This document shows, in pieces, positions 21,924 to 33,775 of a DNA stretch of 64,000 nt. Position numbers and translations under genes: made by a program. Numbering within the stretch: position 1 is the stretch's first letter; each line of letters starts with the position of its first letter. The notes below the pieces were generated by a model. That model saw only the letters and a program-made list of their open reading frames with translations. It was not told where the DNA came from and did not search any database. The stretch is from Cryptomeria japonica (lineage: Eukaryota > Streptophyta > Pinopsida > Cupressales > Cupressaceae): the NCBI RefSeq assembly GCF_030272615.1, contig NC_081412.1, forward strand, positions 26,130,501 through 26,194,500, written 5' to 3'.

Positions 21924-23550
21924 TGTTGGCATGATTGGCATAAATGATGAAGATGAGATGATGATGGATGACTGTACCGATAGAGGAAAAAAGACATGAT
22001 CAATTATTTGTGTTGTCATTGATGGCAACCAAGGTCAACTGATGTTTGATGATGTTTACAGATGGTTTTTGATGATTCACTTGTTGGCTAAGTGATTTGG
22101 TCTACTGGAGTTAGAGTTTGACAGGGTTTACTGACAAGACTGAGAATTAGGACTTTAACCACTAAAGTAGAGAAGTTTTGATGGAATCAGGTGAATGGTG
22201 ATGTTTGGTGACTTGTGGTTTGAAACATAAGATTTTATGATGGATTTGAGTTTATGACCGGAACCACATCCTGTGATGGTTACCATAAGGCATGTTTTGA
22301 ATTTCTGATGAAGTTTTGCTAGGGTTTTAGTAGGGTATAATGACTGGTGATGAAATCACTCAACCGGTAATGGTTCTTGATATGATGGTCATTGACAGTG
22401 AGTCTACATGGAGGAGATAAAATGACACAACCTGCAAAGATGATTTGAATGTTGTTATGGCGTGATTCAAGGAAGAATTTCTTAGGAAACAATGAAACAC
22501 TTAGTGGAGTGTTTTGAGGTTTTGACTTTGGTATAGATCGGATTTCTGTGATGAGTTATGATCAACCAACGGTTGATATTGCATTGTAAATTGTTGTAAT
22601 AATCTAGATGAAGATCCAATATGATTTGTATTGTAATTTCAAGATGTAATTAGGGTTTATTGGCCGATCTAGTTGAGATATTTATTTAAGATGATACAGT
22701 TGATGTTTTATGTGTCAATGGTATTAGGAGAATGAGTTAAGACGTCCTAGAGAAGATAGAGATCTGTCTGAGTGTTGCAGACTGTGAAGTATAACTGGAT
22801 CTGATTTAGCAAGCTGAAAGTGCAAAGTAATAGATCACTTTTCACTTTTGTTCCCTAATAGTTATAGCAGCTTAAATCCCTTAACCCGGTAGGTCCTAAC
22901 ATGCCTTTATCATTTAAGTCCCCTAACAGGGCAACTCTCAAAAAGAGTGGTAAATCCTCTCGTGAGGTTAATCCTAACAGATCATTAAGATCCTAGCTGG
23001 AGTGATAGGTAAATCCCTTAACCGAGCGTATTGTAAGCTCCTAACCTGGCTAATCTCCTAACAGGGCATACTTCATAAGAGTACAAATTTCAGTGGGTAC
23101 CAACTCCCATAATGGTTTTTTCCCCTATTTGGGTTCCCATGTCAAAAAATTTATGGTGTTCGTGTGTGGAATTCTTTTCTTGTGATGTTCATGTTTTATT
23201 TTTGATTACCGGTTATGATAGTTTATATTTGTTTATCAGAGATCTTAAAGTGGTTGTCAGTATTGATGGTTAATTGGTTGATGAAGCATTTTGATGAGTT
23301 AATAAGTTGATGATAGTGTTTTTTGATCTGATATTGAGTTGATGGCTACTCCGTTTAATAATTTTGCATAAGTGGAAATGATTATCTAGATTTGATAAGG
23401 AAAGTAAGATATTTGTTATGAAGAATTGGTTTTTGAGTTGTATGTTTTCAGATCTGAGAAAAGTCTATTTTATTGTTGAAAGTTTTAGTTCTTGTTAACA
23501 TTAATTCACCCCCCCCTCTCAGTATTAACCAAATCCTCATTGTATTAACA
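21924..23550 (+). repeat. 5' LTR of Copia element D
   Basis: Starts TGTTGGCATGATTGGCATA and ends GTATTAACA, 1627 bp, followed by a PBS. It is inserted into the RT of element E. The 3' part contains a cluster of TAACnGG-like motifs (22878-23065) and the box TTCACCCCCCCCTCTCAGTA near 23504. Confidence 0.85.
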
Positions 23551-23552
23551 AA

Positions 23553-23564
23553 TGGTATCAGAGC
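23553..23564 (+). promoter_or_regulatory. Primer-binding site, tRNA-iMet type
   Basis: TGGTATCAGAGC, a perfect match to the canonical plant iMet PBS, two bases after the LTR. Confidence 0.95.
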
Positions 23565-23624
23565 TTTTCTCCTCTATGTGCAGAAAGCCTAACCGCTTGA
23601 GGAAAAGATTATGAGGAAGTTAAG

Positions 23625-25628
23625 ATGATGAAGAAAGAGGGTCCTAAGTTTAACAAGGAGAACTACAAGATCTGGAAAGATAGAATGAAGATCTACATTA
23701 AAGGTCTTGGTGCACAATATTGGAAGCAATTTGAAACAAGATATGTTTCTCCTACTACTACTCCCTTGACACCGGATGAACTCAAAGAGCAGCAAGAGAA
23801 CATGCAAGCCTTAGAAGCTATTGTAAGTACTCTATCTAATTCATAATATATTGATGTTCAAGGAATGGAAACTGCATAAGAAGTAAAGGAAAAGCTAGAC
23901 ACAATCTATGGAGGAGATTAGCATGTACAAAGAGCCAAAGAAGAAAGATTGAGAGGAAAGTTTGACGACATGAGAATGCTTGAAGGAGAAAATATTGCAC
24001 AGTATGGTCAGAGAATCAAAGAAGTTGTTGGTGGCATAAAGAGTGTTGGGGGTAAAATAGAAGATGATGCTATAGTAAGTAAGATGCTTAGAACTCTTCA
24101 ACCTCAGTATGATATAAGAGTATCCGCAATCTAAGAACTTAGATCTATTTCAAAGGATAAGGTAACTATTGATCCATTGATTGGTAAACTTACAACTTTT
24201 AAGTTAAGTAGTTTTGATAATAGTGTGATAATCTATTGAATCTGCCTTTAAAGCTTCTGTTACCGGTTCATCTGCTAGAAAAGGCAAAATCATGAGTGTA
24301 GGACAAGTCATGGAAGCAACTGAGGAAATGAAGACAATGAAGATCAAGTGATGGAACTTGAAGCATTGTTAGCAAAGAGATTTCCAAGAGGCACTGGTAA
24401 GTATAAAGGAAAGCTATCTTTGAAGTGTTTCTCTTGTAGTAAAATTGGTCATATTTTTGCTAACTGTCCTAACACCGATAAGAAAGAAAATTTTAAAAGA
24501 TTCAAAGGAAAGGGCAAGAAACATTGTTATGTTGTAGTAGATGAAGGTGTGATCGATGAGGAGTCTGAAGAAGAAGATGACAATGACAATGAAGAAATTG
24601 TGTTTGTAGCCGTAAAGGAGGAACTCCTAGATGAAAAGGCACTAGTATCTCATATGGAGAATAGTGATGAATGGATTATAGATAGTGGCTGCTCACACCA
24701 CATGACCAGAGACAAAAGTAAGTTCATAACCCTTAATGAATTTGATGGCGGTGTTGTCAGATTTGGAAATAACTCTCCCTGCATGGTGAAAGGTAAAGGT
24801 TCTATCTCTCTAAATGGGAAGAGTAATGTTGATAATGTAATTTGGGTTGATGGTCTAAAGCATAATCTTTTAATTGTTGATCAGCTTAATGATAAAGGAT
24901 ATTTGCTTGAGTATAAAAGTGGAGTCTGTAGAATTCTTGGAGGTAATGGTGAACTAATTGCTACTGGGAAGCAAAGTAGAGGTAACTTATTTCATTTGAA
25001 TACTAATGTCAATAATTATCTAGTTGCAAGAATAGAAGATAGCTGGTTGTGGCACACGAGATGTTGTCATATGAATTTTGATAACTTGGTGAAGGTAAGC
25101 AATTCAAGTGTTGTAAGAAAATTTCCATAAATTGCTAAACTAAATAATGTGATTTGTAAAGATTGTCAAATTTGTAAGATGACCTCTATTTCTTTTAAGA
25201 GCAAGAAGTGTACATCTGAGAATATTTTGGATTTGGTACATACTGATCTCTGTGGCCCTATGAGAACAAAAAGTTATTTTGGTGATAGATATTTCATGCT
25301 CTTTACCGATGACTATTCTAAGATAATGTGGGTTACATTCTTAAAGGAGAAATCTGAAGCTTTTAGTAAGTTCAAATCATTTAAAGCTCTAGTTGAGAAT
25401 GAAACTGGTAAGAACTTGAAATGTTTAAGGTCAAACCGAGGAGGAGAATTCACATCTAATGAATTTGTTAAGTATTGTGATGAATAGGGTATCAAGAGAT
25501 AGATGTCTACTCCAAGGGCACCACAACAAAATGGCATAGCAAAAAGAATGAATAGAACAATGCTTCATTAAGAAGGATAACTACAATGAGAAATTTGATG
25601 CAAAATCTGATAAAGGAATTTTTCTTGG
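23625..25628 (+). pseudogene. Copia element D gag-protease-integrase, truncated
   Basis: Gag (23625-24220) opens with FNKENYKIWKDRMKIYIKGL and contains LRGKFDDMRMLEGENIAQYG, a UBN2-type capsid. A short frame loss occurs near 24225-24340. Then come a CCHC knuckle (KCFSCSKIGHIFANCP, about 24423-24470), an acidic stretch, the protease motif WIIDSGCSHHM (24673), GAG-pre-integrase (DSWLWHTRCCHMNFDN) and the integrase core from VHTDLCGP. Two integrase catalytic positions are changed: SNRGGEF for SDRGGEF and IAKRMNRT for AERKNRT. After NRTMLH the sequence jumps to NYNEKFDAKSDKGIFLG, so part of the integrase is deleted. RT, RNase H and 3' LTR are absent; element C begins at 25630. Confidence 0.9.
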
Positions 25629-25629
25629 T

Positions 25630-26773
25630 TGATAGACTTATAAAGCACTGAGAGGGGGGGGGGTGAATCAGTGATAACAAAAATAATACCACTTCAAACA
25701 CAGACTAGTAAAGACAGTTAGCTAGTTTACTTAAAACTTTGCATGCAATCCAAAGTGATATTAAAGCATCCATAACAAGTAAAACATCCATGATAACACA
25801 AGTGTTTATACGTGGAAAATCCAAATGGGAAAAACCATGGTGAGATGGGAATCACAAGTTTAGTATCTACAGAAATAGTTAACTGACTGGTTAAGGTCTA
25901 CAAAGTTCTTTGTTAGGAGCGAATCCTGTTAAAGATCCCAATGCCCTATTAGGAGCTATACCTGGTTAAAGGTAGTACCCTGTTAGGAGTAACCTCAGTA
26001 GAGGATTTCAAACCCAAACTAATGGATCACCTGGTTAGAGGATTTGTACAATGAATCTTGTTAGAGCTTATCTGGTTAGGGGATTTAATTGTTGTACTGA
26101 TTAGAAAACAACAAGTGGTGTGATCTAAAAATATCACATCTTGTTTGTATAGATCCTCTTTTGCTCACTCAAAACTGCATCATCGACATACTCTACAATT
26201 CCTTTGATAAATCGCATCAATGCATCACTTGTATCTCACATCATAAAAATAGTTCATCACAATGTTATTTTATAGACATTAGATTTCATGTCGGCTCAGG
26301 AAACTCATCACAATTTCCTAGGTGCAGTGTATTTGTACAATCTTTCATAACACATCACAGATTTCTGCCAAATCTGTCGGTTAGGGATAACTCATCACGA
26401 CCAGTAATAACTCATCATACAATCAGTGAAACTGGTTGTAACACCGATACCGGTTAAGAGTTAACCACTTCCAACTCATAGACCGATTGTCCTCCATTTG
26501 CTTCCTTGTTGATCTTTGCGGTATCTCCAAACTGGTGCAAGTGAGAATGACCAAAACCAATTGTCATTCCTACATATACTAGTTTCACACCTTCAAAACT
26601 GATTGGACTTCTCTATACGAATAATATCGATTTGCAATACAAAGACTTAGGAGTAGTACTGGTTTGTCTTAACTAAGATGACTATGACAATGTGAACATA
26701 TGTGTGTGTATATATGTGTCATCAATGACAACACATAAAGTCATCCTTTACAAAAATCATCATCAAGCCAACA
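25630..26773 (-). repeat. LTR of element C (left, 3' LTR)
   Basis: 1144 bp. Plus-strand ends TGATAGACTTATAAAGC and AGCCAACA. Contains the G-run box gagagggggggggg near 25650 (minus: C run, CTCTC) and a run of ctgttagga or ctggttaga motifs at 25910-26085. Very similar to the copy at 32091. Confidence 0.9.
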
Positions 26774-26945
26774 ATCTCCCCCTCTGGCATTGATGGAAAC
26801 GCTTAGAAAATTTTACATTACAACTAAGTGTGCTTACAAAAATTGTACATATATATTTCTAATCCCCCTTAACAATACATACAAAATTTTCACAACACAT
26901 ACATATTTCTACTCCCCCTTTGACAATAATGCCAAATTGAAAAGT

Positions 26946-26979
26946 AATATATATATATATATATATATATAGAAAAGTA

Positions 26980-27004
<25 letters not shown>
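26946..27004. repeat. Paired (AT)n microsatellites
   Basis: Two AT runs (26946-26971 and 26980-27004) separated by gaaaagta, which itself repeats the bases before the first run. The second interior copy (33402-33421) has only acatatatattata at this place, so the array grew in this copy. Confidence 0.9.
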
Positions 27005-27010
<6 letters not shown>

Positions 27011-27445
27011 CAAAATTTGCATTAAAAACTACATATACATAAATATAAGAGTTTTTCAAGGAGTGTTCAATGCAATTTTCAAGAAAATGTCACTGAAAAT
27101 AATCTTCATCTAATTAAAATCATTATCACATGTTTCCAATAATGTTTCAGTGATCTCAATAGTTGCCATAACTTATGTAGTGAATTCTTCCATTGCATCC
27201 ACTGTGCTCATCTCTGGAGTCACCAAAACCGCTTCTGCATCCTTGTATGCCCGTTGTAAGATGTCCACTTTAGGTCTCAACTAGTTCTTGAGTTCTTTCA
27301 TGGATCCGAGTTGCTTAGTCAATTCAAAATCATAAACATCTAACCGATGTTGCAAATCATCAACTAATTTGCCAAAAGCTAAGGCTAAATCCTGTAAAGG
27401 TATGTAAGTAGTATATATCCTTTCGAGTTCCTTTTCTGTCTCTTC

Positions 27446-30185
27446 TCACCTCTGCTTCAAATCAAAATAGAAAAATGAAACGTTAGAGGTATAGGCCAAA
27501 ATCCTTCCTCCAGTTTCAACACCAGTTCTCAAAAGATCTTTATTTACAGATAAAGCAATCTTCCCTTTATCAATATCTGTCAATAATTTCTCTCCCCTCT
27601 TCTTTCTGTAATTCTTCTCAGCTAAGGTCCATACAGCTTCTTCAAGGGATTTTAGTTGGTCAGAGGCATCAGCAACCAACTGTCCAAGCTTGCTAATAGG
27701 GGTCGACAAATTGCCAGTGCCAGTCTCTAGTAGAAGACTTGATAGAATATCAACAACAGTTTGAACTGTTTCTGCTTCTCTTCTCTGTTCTTTTAGCCTT
27801 TTCTTTTGAGCTCTAGATTGCATCACAGAAGAAATCTCCATAAGTTCAGATGCACTCAATTTGTCCTCATCAATTATACCTTGTATACTAAGTGAGTCAT
27901 CCTCATCATCAGTTTGTTGCTTTGCCTTTGCTTTTTCCTTTTCAGTTGTTTTCACTGTTATCTTCTCCTCTATTTTCACTTCTTTTCAGGTTCCTTCACT
28001 TCAACCTCTTTCTCTGGTTTCTCTACCTCTATTTGTTTCTCTTGTGTAGCTATAGTAACTGGTGGCAGTTGATTTTCAACTTGGTGTTGTTTTTCTGGTG
28101 GCGGTTGAATATCCACACTATATTCATTGACTGGTGCTTTAGCTGCTTCCTATGAATTAATAATGACTGGTTGTTGTACATGTTCCTTAACTGGTTCAAT
28201 GATATTACCAGTTGTATCAATAGTGTCCTGGATTTCTTCAATATCATCTACAAAGAAAATAACCGGTGGAGAAGTAGTGGCATCCTTATTCTTAATAGGA
28301 TAGACAACATCCGGTGTAATAATATCTTCACCATCTAGCTCCGATGGAGTTCCAGTCTCTGTTTGGTCAAGTTTATTTTTATGATTCTTCAATTTCTCAT
28401 GCATCCTTTGAATATTTTGGGCAATAAGATGAGTATCATCTTCAACAGATTTAACCTTTTCACCCAATAACTTCAATCTTCTTGACTTAGAATGAAACTG
28501 TCCTTTGAAATTATCAAGCAATGCTAACAATTCATCTCTAGGTAACTCAAGAAAATATTGAATGAAAAATTTATCAATGATTTCTTGATCGTGTTCTACA
28601 ACCATTTTCCACTTATTTGCAAGAATAGAATACAAAGAATCAGAAATATCCTTTTCAATATCCTGAGGCAACCAATTGTATTAATACAGATGGTTGATTA
28701 CCTCTTAAACAATTTGGTGTTTCTGTTCTTCATCAAATGAGTCAAAATATTCCTTTACAATATCAAACCTATTCCCCCCTAATGTTTTTAATGTCCTCTC
28801 AAAATTAGTCATAGGTTTGTATGAAGTAACATTAATAGGAGTACTTTGCTTTGAAATATCTCCTACTGGTTTGGCTTTCTTACCAGTCAATTTCATCTTC
28901 TTTGGTTCCTCTTCAGGGTCAGTATCCTCAGATTATGCTTGAAGAATGAGATGCCTACCTCTCTTCTTTGTTGTAGTTTGCTTCTTTGCATATACTTTGG
29001 GTGCCGATTCCTTTTTGACTTGAATAATTCTTGTCACCTTTGTACCGATGGTCACTGAAGGTGCTTGCTCAACTTTCTTCTTTTTCTCTTTGGCACTACT
29101 GGGTTGAGCAAGTGCATTCGTTTCTTGGTAAGTTCCCAGTCTTTTCTTCTTCTTATCCTTAGGAGATGCCAAAAGGTTGTTGGCATAACCAATTAATAAG
29201 TCATATTTGACTTCATAACTCATTTCTTCCATCTCATCTTCCCTAGGTTCAATGGCCTCCATATGGCAAAAATCAGTGGTAACTGTGAAACAAATGTCTT
29301 TTGCAAAGTGTTTCACCACATCATCAAGTAGCCCTAATCTCATGCTCATCTTCATTTGGAACTCATTAAAATATCTATTCATGGCAACAAGAAATGTGTT
29401 CTTCACAGACTTAATGTTGTTCTTTATTTGAGATGTAATCGGTATGATCTTCGACCATTGAATGTCACCATTCCTGGTAGGAAATTATGAAAATAGAAGA
29501 ATAGACCAATCAACAGTTGACCATACTTAAAATTTTGATGGTTATCCTTCTTAATTTATTTTAGGTTCAACATCAATTGGCTCCTCATTGCCTCACACAA
29601 GTCATAATCTGCATTCTCTACAATCATTTTGTAGGCTGCATACATAGCAGCAACTGGCACACTGATCATCCTATTGGAATGGAATATCCTATAACCAATA
29701 ACCATAGTTGCAAATCTGACTACTTGATGTGCAATGTAGTTGACTAAAAATGTATGACTGTCAGTGGTGGTATTAGTCAGTGCAATCATAGTAACTTTTG
29801 AAATTGTCCTCAGCTTTGGTACTTCACCGGTTTGTCGAAAACCAGTCACTGCATGAATTGCTTCCTTCGTGATTGTGTGCGACCTGTCAAGATACATATT
29901 CTCTCCATGCACACGACTACGGATTAGCCTAACATGCTCTTCCTCAAAATCTTCAAGAAAACATGCCGCATTGTGAAAAGCCTTTTCATAAACCCTAATG
30001 AATTTAGGTTTGATTTTTTTGCTTTTATCATACAAAGATTTGAGTTGTGAATAGATTGACAGTGATCCTAGATCCTCAATTTTACAGTCTATATAATTGG
30101 ATAAATCACCTTTGATCATAACACCATCAGGAACTTGAGACAATGCATTATAGGATTCTATTTTATCAGATTCCATTGACTCCAT
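27446..30185 (-). pseudogene. Element C ORF2, large unrecognised protein
   Basis: Coding sense runs leftwards from MESMESDKIESYNALSQV (30185) to about 27200, in three blocks joined by frameshifts. Block 1 (30185-29556) is globular, with MYLDRSHTITKEAIHAV and MYAAYKMIVENADYDLCEAM. Block 2 (29406-28150) starts with a helical domain, then a very basic Lys-rich stretch (KDKKKKRLG, KEKKKKVEQ), then a possible coiled coil (RRLKLLGEKVKSVEDD, HEKLKNHKNKLDQTE). Block 3 (28150-27446) is Glu/Lys/Pro-rich then helical (SDQLKSLEEAVWTLAEKN). Length when joined would be about 900-1000 residues. No retroviral enzyme motif is seen. The position (after gag-like ORF1, before PPT) is that of pol. It may be an accessory or packaging protein. 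The second interior copy retains only the 3' end. Confidence 0.6.
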
Positions 30186-30732
30186 AGCTTCAACAGGTAA
30201 TCATAAGTCTCTCTGCTTGTGCAGACGATGATGCCATTCTAGATAATCTTGGTTTGAGAGAAATTAACAAAAATAATACCTTATTCCCTTCGCATTGGCA
30301 GGGTTTTTGTTTGATCTCTTGAATGCACACCTATTTTGCCTTCTCTAATCTTTGAATTCAATTCAACTTTCGATCTGCAACACAAATCCATTCACAATCA
30401 GCTAGCAATTCTCTTTTTCACTCTACAGGTGCTCAAAAACTCTTCTTCGATTGTAATTAGGGTAAAAATAACTTGGTAAAACTTGCTTTTATAAACTTAC
30501 CCACTTCATTAATTTCTCAACCGATAGGGTAACAAACCCTAATATACCGCTTAACAAACTCACTTATACCGATAGGTATATAACCAGTTGGTAATCTTTT
30601 AGAAAATCGATAGACAAAAATATCAAGAATTCTCATAAAACAACTCGAAATGCAAAAATCTCTTACCATACACTCTTCAAAAGGTATGGAAGTAGATTTA
30701 CCGTTATGCTCCCCTTAGGCTTGTTGAAAAGC
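30186..30732. other. Spacer between ORF2 and ORF1 of element C
   Basis: No coding sense on either strand. It has short GT/AC-rich stretches with cggt and accgg. It could be a leader for ORF2 with its own promoter or splice site, but I see no clear signal. Confidence 0.4.
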
Positions 30733-32052
30733 TTAGTTCATCGATGCAGAATTCTCCACACTAGGTGAAGGGTTATATTCTTCTGTTGGCTTGTCCTCAC
30801 TCTTCTTCTTCCAAGTTTTGTTCATCTCCACTCTGGTTTCTTCAACATCAACCTTCTGCTTACCTTTCTGATCTTTAGAGTGGTTAACCGGTTTGTTCTT
30901 TCTGGTTCTACATAACTTTTTCATGTGTCCCAGTTTGTGACAATGATAACAGGCCATCCTAGATGATCTCCAAGGTCCTGCATTACCTCTTCCAGTTCTC
31001 CTTCTGCAGTTCATAGCCATGTGTCCATAATTATTGCAAATGGTGCAAATCACATTTGTTACCTTTTCCATTTTATATGGACTGAACCGGTTTGTGTAGG
31101 GTTTCTACTAGTTCATGTTTCCCCTGTTGTCATAGGTCCTTCTCCAGCCACCATTAGGTCTTGGATTCATGTGAGGTGCCATATTGTTTGCTCCATATCT
31201 ACATTCAACTTAGCTATGTCCATACATGTTGCATTTGTAACAATGACCTTCAAATCTTCTAGACATATATCTAGCATTATCATTATAGCATGCGTTCTCA
31301 TTAGGTCCGCTTCTACACATATTAGCAGTATATCCAAGTTTGTGATAGATAAAGAAAATAGGTTTGAAAGCTTTCTTACTGGTAGGCTTCTTAGCCTTAG
31401 GAGCAATTTTACCTTTGTGCATGTTTCTCTTGGTACCAGAAGATTCTCCTTTCTCAGATGTATTGAAACCTAGTCCAAATGTGTCACCTTTCATCCTTTG
31501 AGATTGGATCTTCTCATCTAGCATATAAGAACTCTTATTGAATTTTTCAAGCTTTCCATTAGCCTCGGTAAGCTCTTTGGTAAGATCTTCATTGTTCTTT
31601 GTCAGAGTCTCTCTAAGGGATATTTCCATTTCAAGATCTAACTGCAAAGCTTCCATATCGTCCTTCTCCTCATGCCAATGTTCATGCAAAGCTACATTCT
31701 CTTATTTGATCTTGAAAATCTCATGATCTCTCTCTTTAATTAGGTCTTTAGATGCCCTTCTTGCTTCAAGTTCTTGACTCATATAGATTGTTAGGGCTTC
31801 AAGCTCTCTCCTTGGATTTAGCTTTTCACCATTCAGTTTTTCCACTTCTTCAGCCAATGCATCAATGTTAGCCTCATCTGAAGAACTATTATTAGAGATC
31901 TCTAATAGTTGTTCAACCAACTCTCTCCTTTTAACTTGTGAAGCTTTAAATCTGACCCTTAGGGTTTCAATCTCTTCCTTGGTTGCATCAAGCACTCTAG
32001 CCATCTCTAAATAACTCATATCCCCCATAGTGGCTTTAGCGTTTCCTTCCAA
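30733..32052 (-). pseudogene. Element C ORF1, gag-like coiled coil with zinc knuckles
   Basis: The ORF begins 24 bases inside the PBS with MEGNAKATMGDMSYLEMARV and holds one frame to 30736 with a few stops. Residues 1-220 look like a long coiled coil (KEEIETLRVRFKASQ, AEEVEKLNGEKLNPRRELEA). Then follow four CCHC-type sites: a degraded one (FFIYHKLGYTANMC, both first Cys lost), CYKCNMYGHS plus a stop and C, CTICNNYGHMAMNC and CYHCHKLGHMKKLC. The spacing C-x2-C-x4-H-x4-C is exact in the last three. This looks like a nucleocapsid with no UBN2 capsid domain, unlike element D. In the family such knuckles bind packaged RNA. The absence of a capsid domain suggests the element was packaged by another element's Gag. 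Confidence 0.7.
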
Positions 32053-32075
32053 GGAATTAAGCCTTAAGAAAGTTA

Positions 32076-32088
32076 GGCTCTAATACCA
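32076..32088 (-). promoter_or_regulatory. Primer-binding site of element C
   Basis: Minus strand TGGTATTAGAGCC, two bases from the LTR end (TATCA|AT). One mismatch (C to T) from the canonical iMet site. Confidence 0.92.
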
Positions 32089-32090
32089 AT

Positions 32091-33228
32091 TGATAGACTT
32101 ATAAAGCATTGAGAGGGGGGTGAATCAGTGACAACAAAAACAATACCACTTCAAACACAAACCGGTAAACATAGTTAACTAGTTTACTTAAAACTATGCA
32201 TGCAATCCAAAGTGATATTAAAAAATCCACAAGAAGTAAAACATCCACCATAACACAAGTGTTTATATGTGGAAAACCCAACTGGGAAAAACCATGGTGA
32301 GATGGGACTCACAAGTTAACTATCTGTAGAAATAGGTAACTGACCAGTTAAGGTCTACAAAGTGCTCTTCTAGGAGTGAATCCTGGTTAAAGATCCCAAT
32401 GCCCTGTTAGGAGCTATAACTGGTTAAAGGTAGTACCCTGTTAGGAGTAACCTCAGTAGAGGATTTCAAACCCAAACTAATGGATCACCTGGTTAGAGAA
32501 TTTCTACAATGAATATTGTTAGAGCTTACCCGGTTAGGGGATTTAACTATTGTAGTGATTAGAAAACAATAGGTGGTGTGATCTAAAAATAACACATCTT
32601 GCTTGTATAGATCCTCTTCTGCTTGCTCAAAACTGCATCACCAACATATACTACAATTCCATTGATAAATCGCATCAACACATCACTTGTATCTCGCATC
32701 ATAAAAATAGTTCATCACAATGTTATTTTATAGACATTAGATTTCATGTCGGCTCAGGAACCTCATCACAATTTCCTAGGTACAGTGTATCTAGACAATT
32801 TTTCATAACACATCACAGATTGCCGCCAAATCTATCGGTTAGGGATAACTCATCAGGCTGGTGATAACTCATCACACAATCAGTGAAACCAGTTGGAATA
32901 CCGATATTGGTTAAGAGTTAACTACTTCCAACTCATAGACCAACTGTCCTCCATTTTCTTCCTTGTTGATCTCCGCAGTATCTCCAAACTGGTACAAGTG
33001 AGAATGACCAAAACCAATTGTCATTCCTGCATATATCGGTTAGACACCTTCAAAACCAATTGGACTTCTCTATACAAATAATAAATGTTTGCAATACAAA
33101 GACTTAGGAGTAGTATCGGTTTGTCTTAACTAAGATGACTATGACTATGTGAACATATGTGTGTGTATATGTGCCATCAATGACAACACATAAAGTCATC
33201 CTTTACAAAAATCATCATCAAGCCAACA
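32091..33228 (-). repeat. LTR of element C (right, shared LTR)
   Basis: 1138 bp, same ends as the left copy. Its inner side has the PBS, so it is the 5' LTR of the complete copy. Its outer side has a PPT and interior sequence, so it is also the 3' LTR of a second, truncated copy. Confidence 0.9.
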
Positions 33229-33775
33229 ATCTCCCCCTTTGGCATTGATGGCAACACTTAGAAATTTTTACAACATTACAACTAAGTGTGCTTACAAAAA
33301 TTGTACATATATATTTCTAATCCCCCTTAACAATACATACAAAATTTTCACAACACATACATATTTCTACTCCCCCTTTGACAATAATGCCAGATTGAAA
33401 AGTAAAATACATATATATTATACCAAAATTTGCATCAAAAACTACATATACATAAATATAAGTTTTTCAAGGAGTGTTCACTACAATTTTCAAGAAAATG
33501 TCACTGAAAATAATCTTCATCTAAGTAAAATCATTATCCCATGTTTCCAATAATGTTTCAATGATCTCAATAGTTGTCATAACTTGTGCAACGAATTCTT
33601 CCATTACATCCAATGTGCTCATCACTGGAGTCGCCAAAACCGTTTCTGCATCCTTGTATGCCCGTTGTAAGATTTCCACTTTAGGTCTCAACTAGTTCTT
33701 GAGTTCTTTCAAGGATCGGAGTCGCTTAGCCTATTCAAAATCATAAACATCTAACCTATGTTGCAAATCATCAGC
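33229..33775 (-). pseudogene. Truncated second interior of element C
   Basis: 33229-33775 matches 26774-27352 nearly base for base, including the PPT side, the ORF2 tail and the TTGCAAATCATCA end. Homology stops at gcaaatcatca, where the sequence changes to gcaaagggaaaag. A fused minus ORF (33928-33731) crosses this junction (FADDLQHRLDVYDFE is the element C part). The rest of this copy is missing. Confidence 0.85.

Larger units (their letters stand above)
25630..33228 (-). mobile_element. Non-autonomous LTR element C with two unusual ORFs
   Basis: Two LTRs of about 1.14 kb (25630-26773 and 32091-33228) bracket 5.3 kb. On the minus strand the LTR is TGTTGGCTTGATG...GTCTATCA. The PBS (32076-32088) and PPT (26774-26792, minus AATGCCAGAGGGGGAGAT) set the polarity. 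LTR ends resemble those of the Copia elements here. No protease, integrase or RT is present. Instead there is a gag-like ORF1 with zinc knuckles and a large ORF2 of unknown function. Beyond the right LTR the sequence does not leave the element but repeats the PPT side of the interior (33229-33775), so this is an LTR-internal-LTR-partial internal array. The left end abuts truncated element D. Confidence 0.85.
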
